NCBI RefSeq assembly: GCF_947495715.1
Contig: NZ_CANLZU010000004.1
Coordinates: 119,681-183,680 of the forward strand
Direction of reading: 5' to 3'
DNA length: 64,000 bases
Origin: an uncultured Oceanisphaera sp.
GTDB lineage: Bacteria; Pseudomonadota; Gammaproteobacteria; Enterobacterales; Aeromonadaceae
Position numbers and translations under genes: made by a program. The stretch's first letter is position 1. Each line of letters begins with the position of its first letter. The notes under the pieces are model-generated. The model was not told where the DNA came from. It searched no databases and saw only the letters and a list, made by a program, of their open reading frames with translations. Shown here in pieces: positions 45,616 to 54,066 of this stretch.

Positions 45616-46479
45616 ATGTTTCCGGAATTGATAGATCCCAGAGAGTTTAGAGGCGCCATCGATGACTTCGTCGATAACTTTGTCATTGAATGGGCCACTT
45701 TTCTCGAGCAACTGTTCAATCCCTTCCTGCAGCTGCTGAATTTCTTTGAATCACTCTTGCTGCAGAGCCCCTGGTGGCTGGTTATCGGCATTATCTCCGG
45801 CGTAGCCTATGCCGGTTCACGAAAGGTGTCGCTGGTGCTCTGGTTGGCTGGCGCCATGATGCTGATGGGGTTCCTCGGCCTGTGGGAAGACGGGATGCGC
45901 ACCTTGGCACTGATGCTGGTATGTACCCTTATTTCTATTCTGGTCGGCATTCCGCTGGGCATTCTGATGTCCTGGTCGAATAAATTCCGTGCCTTTATGT
46001 TGCCGGTGCTCGACATCATGCAGACCATGCCCAGTTTCGTGTATCTGATCCCGGCCATCATGTTGTTTGGACCCGGTAAGATACCGGCGGTACTGGCCAC
46101 CGTTATCTATGCGGTGCCGCCGCTGATCCGCCTGACCGATTTGGGGATTCGCATGGTCGACAGCGAGATCATCGAAGCAACCGAGTCCTTCGGTGCCAAC
46201 AAGATGCAGAAACTGTTCTGGGTGCAGATCCCCCTGGCCCTGCCCAATATCATGGCCGGTATTAACCAGGCGACCATGATGGCGCTGGCGATGGTGGTGG
46301 TTGCGTCGATGATCGGTGCCCAGGGGCTGGGCTACCAGGTGTTGCAGGGTATCACCCGGCTTGAAGTCGGCCGCGGATTATTGGCCGGCATCGCTATTGT
46401 CATCCTGGCCGTGGTGTTCGATCGCATTACCCAGGCCTACGGCAAGCGGGCACAGGCCCATCTGCATACCAACAGTTAA
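45616..46479 (+). CDS. ABC transporter permease, glycine betaine/proline type (ProW-like)
   Basis: Membrane subunit of about 287 residues with five to seven spans. It has the ProW/OpuAB core: LVCTLISILVGIPLGILMSW, PVLDIMQTMPSFVYLIPAIM and the cytoplasmic coupling loop EATESFGANKMQKLFWVQIPLALP (about 195-217). I prefer ATG 45616 (GAGG ten bases upstream). ATG 45598 also fits but lies beside the small palindrome GGTGCCTCGGCACC at 45578-45591, which may be a processing or attenuation site between receptor and permease. Confidence 0.9.
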   Translation: MFPELIDPREFRGAIDDFVDNFVIEWATFLEQLFNPFLQLLNFFESLLLQSPWWLVIGIISGVAYAGSRKVSLVLWLAGAMMLMGFLGLWEDGMRTLALMLVCTLISILVGIPLGILMSWSNKFRAFMLPVLDIMQTMPSFVYLIPAIMLFGPGKIPAVLATVIYAVPPLIRLTDLGIRMVDSEIIEATESFGANKMQKLFWVQIPLALPNIMAGINQATMMALAMVVVASMIGAQGLGYQVLQGITRLEVGRGLLAGIAIVILAVVFDRITQAYGKRAQAHLHTNS

Positions 46480-46500
46480 GCATCCGACGGGACAGCAATT

Positions 46501-47556
46501 ATGAGCAAAAACTACCAAATAGAGATCAGGAATATCTATAAGGTATTCGGTTCCAACCCGACCGACGTGATGAGCCGTATCAAGGCCGGGGCCAGCAAGA
46601 CAGAAATATTAGAGCAAACTGCACATGTGGTGGGACTGAACGATGTTTCCCTGTCCATCGAAGCCGGGCATATCTATGTGATTATGGGGCTGTCCGGCTC
46701 CGGCAAGTCGACCCTGATCCGGCATTTCAACCGCCTGATTGACCCCACCAGCGGGCAGGTGATCGTCGATGGCAAGAATGTGATGGAGTTCGGAAAGAAG
46801 GAACTCGAAGCTTTTCGGCGCAACAAGATCAGCATGGTGTTTCAGCGATTCGGGTTGTTACCCCACGAGACGGTACTCAGCAATGCGGCCTTCGGCCTGA
46901 AGGTACAGGGGGTGGCGAAGGCCGAACGCGAGAAAAAGGCGCTTTACTGGCTTGAACAGGTCGGTCTGGCCGGTGTTGAAAGCCATTATCCGTCTCAGCT
47001 TTCCGGTGGCATGCAGCAGCGGGTCGGCCTGGCCCGGGCCTTGGTCAATGACCCGGACATCCTGCTGATGGACGAGGCGTTCAGTGCACTGGATCCGCTG
47101 ATCAAGAGTGAAATGCAGGATCAGCTGCTGGTGCTGCAGAAGAAACTGAACAAGACCATCGTCTTTATCACCCACGATCTGGACGAGGCGCTCAAGATCG
47201 GTGACCGCATCGCCATTCTCAAGGATGGCGAGCTGATCCAGGAAGGAACCCCCTCGGATATTCTGATGAAGCCTGCCAATGGCTATGTCGAGGAGTTTAT
47301 CGGCGGCGTCAATCGCTCCAAGGCCATTCGTGTCGGGCATCTGATGCGGTCTGCGGCGATGACCATGGCCAGCGGCGCAGAACCATTCAACCAGGGACGG
47401 TTTGATGCCACCCATGCGGTGCGAATAGATCAAACCTTGGAAGAAATACTGCCTCAGCTGATAAGCGGTGCATCGTCAATACCGGTGATCGATGCGTCAA
47501 ATGCCCTGGTGGGTTATCTCGACAAAACCGATGTGATTGCGGCGTTAAAGCGCTGA
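46501..47556 (+). CDS. ABC transporter ATP-binding protein, glycine betaine/proline type (ProV-like)
   Basis: ATPase of 351 residues with Walker A GLSGSGKST (about 62-70), Q-loop MVFQRFGLLPHETV, signature LSGGMQQRVGLARAL (about 163-177), Walker B DILLMDEAFSALDP and switch His in FITHDLDEAL. The C-terminus carries CBS-like sequence (SIPVIDASNALVGYLDKTDV), as in osmolyte importers that gate on ionic strength, but shorter than the tandem CBS of ProV. It completes the importer with the two preceding genes. Confidence 0.93.
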   Translation: MSKNYQIEIRNIYKVFGSNPTDVMSRIKAGASKTEILEQTAHVVGLNDVSLSIEAGHIYVIMGLSGSGKSTLIRHFNRLIDPTSGQVIVDGKNVMEFGKKELEAFRRNKISMVFQRFGLLPHETVLSNAAFGLKVQGVAKAEREKKALYWLEQVGLAGVESHYPSQLSGGMQQRVGLARALVNDPDILLMDEAFSALDPLIKSEMQDQLLVLQKKLNKTIVFITHDLDEALKIGDRIAILKDGELIQEGTPSDILMKPANGYVEEFIGGVNRSKAIRVGHLMRSAAMTMASGAEPFNQGRFDATHAVRIDQTLEEILPQLISGASSIPVIDASNALVGYLDKTDVIAALKR

Positions 47557-47609
47557 CGACATGGGTGTTGTTAGAACGATATTATTTCTGATTGATGGCA
47601 GGTGACTCA

Positions 47610-48695
47610 GTGAAAATAGCAAATATCAGGACTCTGAAGGTCGAGATCCCCCTGGATAAGCCGATGATAACGGCGATCCACCGTACCGATACCGTGGGCT
47701 GTGTGTTGATTTCGATTGAAACCGAATGTGGACTGGTCGGCGAAAACTATATTTTTGCGCTGAACAAGGCCCGGTTGGATGTGTTCGAAGGCATGATCAA
47801 GAGCCTGACACCGCATGTGATTGGCCAGAATCCTCTCTATGTCGAGCGGATTTGGGAAAACATGTGGGCGGATATCAATCCTGTCGGTCACAAGGGCATT
47901 GCTGTATCGGCCATTTCGGCGATCGATACCGCCTTGTGGGATTTGATCGGAAAAAAAGCGCAACTACCTCTTTACCAGTTGTTCGGGGCCTGCCGTGACA
48001 GCGTCAAGGCTTATGCCAGCAGCGGTCTATGGCTCTCCTCCAGCATCGATGAACTGGTCGATGAAGCCCAGGACTTTGTACGTCAGGGATTCCGGTCGGT
48101 GAAGTTACGGTTGGGCAAGGAAAACCCGGCGGAAGATGTGGCCCGGGTCGCGGCCCTGCGGGAAGCCCTGGGGGATGATATCGAGATCCTGACCGATGCC
48201 AATCAGGCTCTGACACCAAGGCAGGCAATACGTCTGGCCGGGCAAATCGAGAAGTACAATATCGGCTGGTTCGAGGAGCCGGTATCGGCCAACGATCTGG
48301 TGGGACACGCCCGTATCCTGAGGGCGAGCAATATTCCGGTGGCCAGTGGTGAAACCGACTATACCCGGTTCGGCATGAAAAACATTCTGGATGCCCATGC
48401 GGTGGATGTGCTGATGCCGGATTTGCAACGCATCGGTGGGTTGAGCGAATTTCGCAAGTCGGTGGCGTTGGCTTCGGCCTACCATGTACCCGTATCTACC
48501 CATATCTTTACCGAGCAAAGCCTCAGTATCGCGGGCTCGGCGGCCAATTGTATCTCGGTCGAGCATGTTTCCTGGTTCTCACCGCTTTACCAGGAAAAAA
48601 TGGTACTGGTCGAAGGGGAGATCCCGATGCCACAGGCTCCGGGTCTGGGATTCAATTTCGATTACGACTTTATCGATCAACATCTGATGCGCTGA
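47610..48695 (+). CDS. Enolase-superfamily enzyme, mandelate racemase subgroup
   Basis: The protein has 361 residues with the capping domain then a TIM barrel. It has KLR in SVKLRLG on strand two, metal ligands Asp in LTDANQAL, Glu in WFEEPVS and Glu in ASGETDYTRFG, and the His/Asp dyad in MPDLQRIGG and VSTHIFTEQS that defines the mandelate racemase subgroup. Such enzymes abstract a proton alpha to a carboxylate and racemise or dehydrate hydroxy acids. I start at GTG 47610 (AGGTGA just upstream), giving MKIANIRTLK; ATG 47595 is an alternative. Substrate unknown. Racemases for betaine amino acids exist in this superfamily, which fits the transporter. Confidence 0.88.
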   Translation: MKIANIRTLKVEIPLDKPMITAIHRTDTVGCVLISIETECGLVGENYIFALNKARLDVFEGMIKSLTPHVIGQNPLYVERIWENMWADINPVGHKGIAVSAISAIDTALWDLIGKKAQLPLYQLFGACRDSVKAYASSGLWLSSSIDELVDEAQDFVRQGFRSVKLRLGKENPAEDVARVAALREALGDDIEILTDANQALTPRQAIRLAGQIEKYNIGWFEEPVSANDLVGHARILRASNIPVASGETDYTRFGMKNILDAHAVDVLMPDLQRIGGLSEFRKSVALASAYHVPVSTHIFTEQSLSIAGSAANCISVEHVSWFSPLYQEKMVLVEGEIPMPQAPGLGFNFDYDFIDQHLMR

Positions 48696-48808
48696 ACCTT
48701 TGGCTGCTTGTATCGTGGCGTCAAGGAATCGTGACGATTCGAGCGGCCAGGTTACAAATTTGGATGACCTCGGTAGGCCAAGGGCTGTTAACGTTTAGGG
48801 AGAGAATC

Positions 48809-49738
48809 ATGGCATTACTGATCAGCTACGAGGGAGCAGACTCCGAAGTCTGGCGTCAGGAATTTAGCAAGCACCTGCCGGACATGGATATCCGGATATA
48901 TCCCGAGGTCGGTGAGCCAGATGATATTGAATTTGCCGCAGTATGGATGCACCCCATCGGCGACTTGCAGAGGTATACCAACCTGAAGGCGATCATGTCG
49001 TTTGGTGCCGGAGTCGAGCACATTACCCGTGATCCCGAGTTTCCCAGGCATGTGCCCATAGTGCGCCTGGTTGACGGACTGGTGGTGCAGGATATGGCGC
49101 TGCACGTGGTCCATTGGGTACTGCATTTCCATCGTGACTATCACCGCTATCTGGATGGACAAAAAGAGGCTAGCTGGCAGAAATATCCTCTGCGTGAGCC
49201 GGCCCGGCGACGTGTCGGCTTTCTGGGGATGGGGGCCATGGGGGCGGTAGCCGCCAAAATGGTGCGAAATCTGGGCTTCGGGGTATCCGGATGGGGCAGG
49301 GATCCGGTTAATCTTGAAGGGGTTCAGTTCTTTGATGGCGATGACGAGTTGCAGCCCTTCCTGGAAAGTACCGATATTCTGGTCAATGTGCTGCCACTGA
49401 CGGCCGCAACGGAAAACCTGCTTGATGAGCGTCACCTGGCAATGTTGCCGAAAGGGGCCTCTGTCATCAATATCAGCCGGGGAGCCATCATTGTGGATGA
49501 GGATTTGCTGGCGGCGCTGGATAGCGGACATCTGTCGGCAGCGGCCCTGGATACCTTTCGCGTCGAACCCCTGCCGGTCGACCATCCATTTTGGACCCAT
49601 CCAAAGGTGTTTGTTACGCCACACGTGGCGGGTATAAATTACCCCCATTCTGCTGCCAGTCTGATGGCAGACAATATCAAGAAGGTAGTGGCAGGGGAGT
49701 GTCCATCACCGGTGTTTGATCCGGTACGAGGTTATTAG
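48809..49738 (+). CDS. D-2-hydroxyacid dehydrogenase (GhrA-type glyoxylate/hydroxypyruvate reductase)
   Basis: NAD(P)H-dependent enzyme of 309 residues, about E. coli GhrA length. The Rossmann motif is VGFLGMGAMGAVAAKMVRNL (about 137-156). Catalytic Arg is in NISRGAIIVDEDLL, Glu in DTFRVEPLP and His in VTPHVAGINYP. AGGGAGAG lies upstream of ATG 48809. It interconverts a 2-keto acid and a D-2-hydroxy acid in a pathway with the enolase-type enzyme and the two dehydrogenases that follow. Glyoxylate is only one possibility. Confidence 0.9.
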   Translation: MALLISYEGADSEVWRQEFSKHLPDMDIRIYPEVGEPDDIEFAAVWMHPIGDLQRYTNLKAIMSFGAGVEHITRDPEFPRHVPIVRLVDGLVVQDMALHVVHWVLHFHRDYHRYLDGQKEASWQKYPLREPARRRVGFLGMGAMGAVAAKMVRNLGFGVSGWGRDPVNLEGVQFFDGDDELQPFLESTDILVNVLPLTAATENLLDERHLAMLPKGASVINISRGAIIVDEDLLAALDSGHLSAAALDTFRVEPLPVDHPFWTHPKVFVTPHVAGINYPHSAASLMADNIKKVVAGECPSPVFDPVRGY

Positions 49739-49765
49739 GCATTCTGCAATAAGGAGGGCGGAGCA

Positions 49766-50533
49766 GTGGGAAAATTGTCAGGCAAGACAGCCATCGTGAC
49801 CGGTGGCACCCGTGGCATAGGTCGGGCTATTGCAGAACGCTTCGTGGCGGAAGGTGCCCAAGTGGTGGTGGCGGCCCGTCATGAACCGGAGGCTGTATTG
49901 GGTGGCGGAGAAAAGGGTCCCTGGCTAAAGCGCACCGATGTCGCCAATGCCGGTGAGGTGCAGGCATTGCTCGATTATACGGTCGCTCGTTTCGGTTCAC
50001 TCGACATACTGGTGAACAATGCATCGGTCCAGCTGGAAAAAACGATTGCTCAGACCAGCGAAGCGGAATGGGACTGGTTGATGGATATTAATCTCAAGAG
50101 CGTGTTTCTGTGTAGTCGGGCGGCGCTCGACCCCATGCGGCGGCAGGGGCATGGGATCATCATCAACATCGGCTCCTATGACGCCCTGATGGCCGATCCT
50201 GCCCTGGCTGCCTATTGTGCTGCCAAGGGGGGAGTGCATGCACTGACCCGGGCGATCGCGGTCGACCATGGTAAGGAAGGAGTACGCTGTAATGCCATCA
50301 GTCCGGGATGGATCAGGACCGAGATGATGGAAGCCTATCTAAAGAGCCAGTCCGAAGGGGAAGGTGCCGAGCGGGCCATAGTGGCGCAGCACCCGGTCGG
50401 GCGCTTGGGAGAACCTGGAGATATTGCCAATTTGGCCTGCTGGTTGGCCTCTGATGAGGCATCGTTCGCAACAGGGCAGGTTTTCATGCATGACGGTGGT
50501 TTGACAGCACATGCTCCCTATATGAACGTTTGA
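49766..50533 (+). CDS. Short-chain dehydrogenase/reductase
   Basis: The protein has 255 residues with a complete classical SDR set: cofactor motif TGGTRGIGRAIAERF (about 13-27), NNAS at about 87, catalytic Ser in NIGSYDAL and YCAAK (Tyr/Lys, about 150-154), with SPGWIRTEMM. GTG 49766 follows AAGGAGG eight bases upstream. It is in the same run as the enolase-type and GhrA-type genes. The substrate is probably a hydroxy acid or its betaine form (inference). Confidence 0.92.
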   Translation: MGKLSGKTAIVTGGTRGIGRAIAERFVAEGAQVVVAARHEPEAVLGGGEKGPWLKRTDVANAGEVQALLDYTVARFGSLDILVNNASVQLEKTIAQTSEAEWDWLMDINLKSVFLCSRAALDPMRRQGHGIIINIGSYDALMADPALAAYCAAKGGVHALTRAIAVDHGKEGVRCNAISPGWIRTEMMEAYLKSQSEGEGAERAIVAQHPVGRLGEPGDIANLACWLASDEASFATGQVFMHDGGLTAHAPYMNV

Positions 50534-50598
50534 TTTGGTGAGCAGTTCAGGTGTAAGGCAGTACAAAAAAGTGCAAATCTATCTTTTTAAAGGAATAA

Positions 50599-51495
50599 AT
50601 GATGAAAATTGGCTTTATTGGTTTGGGAAATATGGGCTCTGGTATGGCAGATAATATTCTTAAATATTGTCTGAGCACAGATAACAGCTTGTGTGTTTTT
50701 GATATTAATGCCGCTGTCGTCGCGAGTTTTGTTGCCAGGGGAGCCAAAGCGGCAGAGTCGGTACAAGACATAGCAAAGGGCTGTGACGTTATCTTCACTT
50801 CATTGCCAAGCTCAAAGCAGGTAAATCAGGTGGCATTTGGAGAAGAAGGTATTCTTGCCAATGCCAAAGAAGGTGCTGTCTGGTTTGAAACCAGCACCAA
50901 TGAGCTGTCCGAGTGGGAAAAAGTCTGTGAGGCCGCTCTTGGGTACCTGACCCTGGTTGATGCTCCTATTACCGGCGGCTCCGAAGGTGCTGCGGCCGGA
51001 ACACTGACCATGCTGTTGGGTATTGAGGAAGACGTGCTGGAAGATTTTAAACCCCTGCTGGCTTCCTTTACCAAAAAGGCCGTACGCATGGGACCATCGG
51101 GTGCCGGTTATGTCACCAAACTGGTCCAGCTTCATCTGAATTACCTGGTGGCACAGGGGATTGGTGAAGCCCTGATGCTGGGTGCCAAAGCGGATCTGAA
51201 TTTGAGAACACTGCATGAAGTGCTGCAGAACAGCTGTGCCCAGAGCTACGTGGTTGACAGGTATATCCCCAAGGTACTGGATGGCAGCTACGATCCCTCT
51301 TTTGCCCTGGGACTGGCAACCAAGGACATGCGGCTGATCACGGGGCTGGGTGATCACTTGGGAGTGGACTTGACCCTGGCCAGCAAAGTTTATGAAACCT
51401 ACCAAACGGCGACAGAGTCATATGGTCCAGATGTGCCTCATCTGTCAGTCATCAAGTTGATTGAAGACGGCTCAAATAAAAAACTGAGAGGATGA
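50599..51495 (+). CDS. 3-hydroxyisobutyrate-dehydrogenase-family oxidoreductase
   Basis: Beta-hydroxyacid dehydrogenase of 298 residues with Rossmann motif IGFIGLGNMGSGMADNIL (1-20), substrate motif DAPITGGSEGAAAGTLTMLL (about 117-137) and catalytic Lys in GAGYVTKLVQLHLNYL (about 172-180). Relatives act on 3-hydroxyisobutyrate, tartronate semialdehyde or other 3-hydroxy acids. It closes the cluster and is followed by a terminator. AAAGGA lies upstream of two possible ATGs (50599 and 50602). Confidence 0.9.
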   Translation: MMKIGFIGLGNMGSGMADNILKYCLSTDNSLCVFDINAAVVASFVARGAKAAESVQDIAKGCDVIFTSLPSSKQVNQVAFGEEGILANAKEGAVWFETSTNELSEWEKVCEAALGYLTLVDAPITGGSEGAAAGTLTMLLGIEEDVLEDFKPLLASFTKKAVRMGPSGAGYVTKLVQLHLNYLVAQGIGEALMLGAKADLNLRTLHEVLQNSCAQSYVVDRYIPKVLDGSYDPSFALGLATKDMRLITGLGDHLGVDLTLASKVYETYQTATESYGPDVPHLSVIKLIEDGSNKKLRG

Positions 51496-51512
51496 TGTAG
51501 TCGCTGACATTT

Positions 51513-51558
51513 GACCGTGGTGATAGCTGATTAATCCGCTGCTCATCACGGTCTTTTT
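51513..51558 (+). terminator. Terminator closing the enolase/dehydrogenase operon
   Basis: GACCGTGGTGA pairs with TCATCACGGTC (one G-U) across a long loop, followed by five Ts. Confidence 0.75.
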
Positions 51559-51648
51559 CATGAGCATGATATTGCTTATCTAAAACAAGAGCGACTGGCT
51601 ATCTGAGCTGTCTTTAAATCGACGGCTAAATTATCAGGGGCGAGCGTG

Positions 51649-52701
51649 ATGATTCAGACTAACCGTATTGGTTTTCTATTGGTGGACAGTTTCACCATGA
51701 TTTCGCTGGCTTCTGCCATCGAACCGCTGCGCATGGCCAACCAGTTGTCGGGGCAGACCCTCTATGAATGGGTCATGCTCACCGAAACCGGTGAGCCGGC
51801 ACGGGCCAGTGACCACCTTCTGGTTACCCCCGATCACAGCATCCAGGACTGTGGCCATCTGGACATGATGATCCTTTGTGGCGGTGTCGAGGTGGCCAAG
51901 GCTCGTAGTAGCGAGCTAAGTAAATGGCTGAGAAAACTGGCCAGGTACCGGGTCAAGCTGGGTGCCGTCTGTACCGGCAGCTATTTGCTGGCGGATGCCG
52001 GCGTACTTGACGGTTATCGCTGTACCCTGCACTGGGAATACATGACGGCCTTCAACGAGGCTTTCCCGCAGCTGGAAACCAGTAGTGCGCTTTATTGTAT
52101 CGACCGGGACCGGCTGACCAGCAGCGGTGGAACCGTACCGATGGACATGATGCTGCACCTGATCGAAAAAGAGCATTCCAGCGCCCTGAGTACAGCCATT
52201 TGTGACATGTTCCTGTGCGAACGTATCCGAGAGGGGCAGGAAGAGCAGCGGGTGCCGCTGCGCCATATGGTGGGCACGACCCAACCCAAACTGGCCGAGG
52301 TAGTGGCACTGATGGGGGCCAACCTGGAAGAGCCGATCACGCTGAATGAGCTGGCCTGCTACGTGGGACTGTCTCGGCGTCAGGTCGAACGTCTGTTTCA
52401 GCAATATGTGAAATGCTCACCCTCCCGTTATTATCTTAATCTGCGGTTGAAGCGGGCCCGGCAGCTACTACGACAGACTTCTTATTCCATAATCGATGTT
52501 GCCGCCGCCTGTGGCTTTATTTCCAATTCTCATTTCAGCAAGAGTTATCGGGAATATTTCGGCGTGCCGGCTCGGGATGATCGCATCGGTTGCCTTGTTT
52601 CCCAGGCGGGGGATAATGTGCCGGCCTTGCCCAGCCTGACCTTGAACATTCAGCTTGAATCGGCTCGAAAGGAACCCACCTTCGCCTCGGTGACACTGTA
52701 A
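51649..52701 (+). CDS. GbdR-like AraC/GlxA regulator (second copy)
   Basis: Paralogue of the regulator at 41064, also 350 residues, with the same DJ-1/PfpI-like plus AraC architecture and the tail KEPTFASVTL. The proteins are near-identical in the middle (CIDRDRLTSSGGTVPMDMML through LNELACYVGLSRRQVERLFQ) and more diverged at both ends. The corresponding DNA (52116-52360) differs from 41531-41775 at about five bases. ATG 51649 has AGGGG eight bases upstream, while GTG 51646 is possible. It could regulate the preceding ABC/enolase cluster rather than betaine demethylation. Confidence 0.9.
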   Translation: MIQTNRIGFLLVDSFTMISLASAIEPLRMANQLSGQTLYEWVMLTETGEPARASDHLLVTPDHSIQDCGHLDMMILCGGVEVAKARSSELSKWLRKLARYRVKLGAVCTGSYLLADAGVLDGYRCTLHWEYMTAFNEAFPQLETSSALYCIDRDRLTSSGGTVPMDMMLHLIEKEHSSALSTAICDMFLCERIREGQEEQRVPLRHMVGTTQPKLAEVVALMGANLEEPITLNELACYVGLSRRQVERLFQQYVKCSPSRYYLNLRLKRARQLLRQTSYSIIDVAAACGFISNSHFSKSYREYFGVPARDDRIGCLVSQAGDNVPALPSLTLNIQLESARKEPTFASVTL

Positions 52702-52729
52702 CCTTTCAATCGCTCGTTTTCATAAACAA

Positions 52730-52756
52730 CCAGCCCCGCGATGCGGGGCTGGTTTT
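52730..52756 (+). terminator. Rho-independent terminator after second gbdR copy
   Basis: A 10-bp perfect stem CCAGCCCCGC / GCGGGGCTGG with loop GAT, then TTTT. Confidence 0.88.
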
Positions 52757-52792
52757 CGGCGAACAGGGTTAATGATCGTGACGGGTTCCTGC

Positions 52793-53905
52793 TTAACCCG
52801 GCTTCCCCTGTGGTGGGATTAACACCAGCTTGCCAATGAACTTTTTCGCCATAAAATCTTCCTGCGCCTGCACTATGTGGTCCAGTGGGTAGGTTTTGGC
52901 GACCAGCGGGCGGATTTCACCCCGTTCGATATAACCGATCAGGTTTTCGAACACCCGTCGCGGCTGCCAGGTGCTGCCAAAGAAGCTGAGATCCTTGAGG
53001 TACAGGGTGCGCACATCCAGCTCGACCATGGGCCCGGCAATCGCCCCCGCGACTGCATAGCGACCGCCCCGGCACAACAGTTCGCACAGCTGAGGCCATT
53101 GCGGCCCGGCCACCAGATCAACCACCACCTGCACGCTGTCGTGCCCCAGCACCTTGAGCAGATTTTCTCCGCGAGAAATAACCTGATCGGCACCCAACGC
53201 CCTGATGTCTGCACACTTGTCGGCACCACAAACGGCAATGACATGGGCGCCGCGCCGTTTGGCCAATTGCACGGCGGCCGAACCGACCCCGCCGGACGCG
53301 CCGGTGATCAACACCCGCTCTCCGCCTTGCAAACCGGCTCGGTCGAGCATGTTTTCGGCGGTGGAATAGGCACAGGGAAAGGACGCCAGCTCCGCATCGC
53401 CGAGTGAACTGTTGACCGCAAAGGCCTCGCTGGCGCGAACAATCGCATACTGGGCGAATCCGCCGTTACATTCGGAGCCATAGGTAATGCAGTGGTAGTC
53501 GCTGTTTCCGGTCAGGGAGGCTTGCATTGCCCGCACCAGTACCCGTTCACCAAGGCGCTCGTCTCCTACCTGCGCCCCTACCGCGACAATGTCGCCACAG
53601 CAGTCGGCGCCCTGGATCCGGGGGAAGGCCAGCGGCGTGCCGGACCAGCTGGCATCCTCATCGTTGACGGTATCGAAACCGCTCGCTGCACCCTGGTTGG
53701 TATCGCCGGTGACGCCCTTGGAGTACCAGCCGATACGGGTATTGATGTCGGTATTGTTGATGGCGGCGGCACCGACGCGGATCAGCACCTCGTTGGCGCC
53801 GGGCTGCGGCACCGCGAGATCGTGCCGGTATTGCAGTTTGTCGAGACCGCCGTGTCCGGTCAGCAGAACGCCGGCCATGGTGCGAGGAAGAGGGTGATTG
53901 TTCAT
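52793..53905 (-). CDS. MDR-superfamily oxidoreductase (zinc-free type)
   Basis: Medium-chain dehydrogenase/reductase of about 370 residues with GroES-like and Rossmann domains; cofactor motif ITGASGGVGSAAVQLAKRRG (about 200-220). The usual catalytic-zinc Cys is replaced by Asn (AAINNTDINTRIGWY) and no four-Cys structural site is seen. It therefore resembles quinone oxidoreductase or enoyl reductase branches more than alcohol dehydrogenases. The start at 53905 has GGAG seven bases upstream; 53920 is an earlier ATG without such a site. Divergent from the LysR gene, which probably controls it. Substrate unknown. Confidence 0.85.
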   Translation of the reverse strand: MNNHPLPRTMAGVLLTGHGGLDKLQYRHDLAVPQPGANEVLIRVGAAAINNTDINTRIGWYSKGVTGDTNQGAASGFDTVNDEDASWSGTPLAFPRIQGADCCGDIVAVGAQVGDERLGERVLVRAMQASLTGNSDYHCITYGSECNGGFAQYAIVRASEAFAVNSSLGDAELASFPCAYSTAENMLDRAGLQGGERVLITGASGGVGSAAVQLAKRRGAHVIAVCGADKCADIRALGADQVISRGENLLKVLGHDSVQVVVDLVAGPQWPQLCELLCRGGRYAVAGAIAGPMVELDVRTLYLKDLSFFGSTWQPRRVFENLIGYIERGEIRPLVAKTYPLDHIVQAQEDFMAKKFIGKLVLIPPQGKPG

Positions 53906-54066
53906 GTCATGCTCCGTCATTGCAGTGGAAGAACTAGTTGCCTTTCACCTTATTGAAACGGCATGATTCATACAAACGAATATTTATTAACTGATGATTC
54001 AGAAAATATGAATGATGATAGGCGCTCTGGTACCGGCCACCAACCGCGGCCGGCCCGCAGGAGAAA

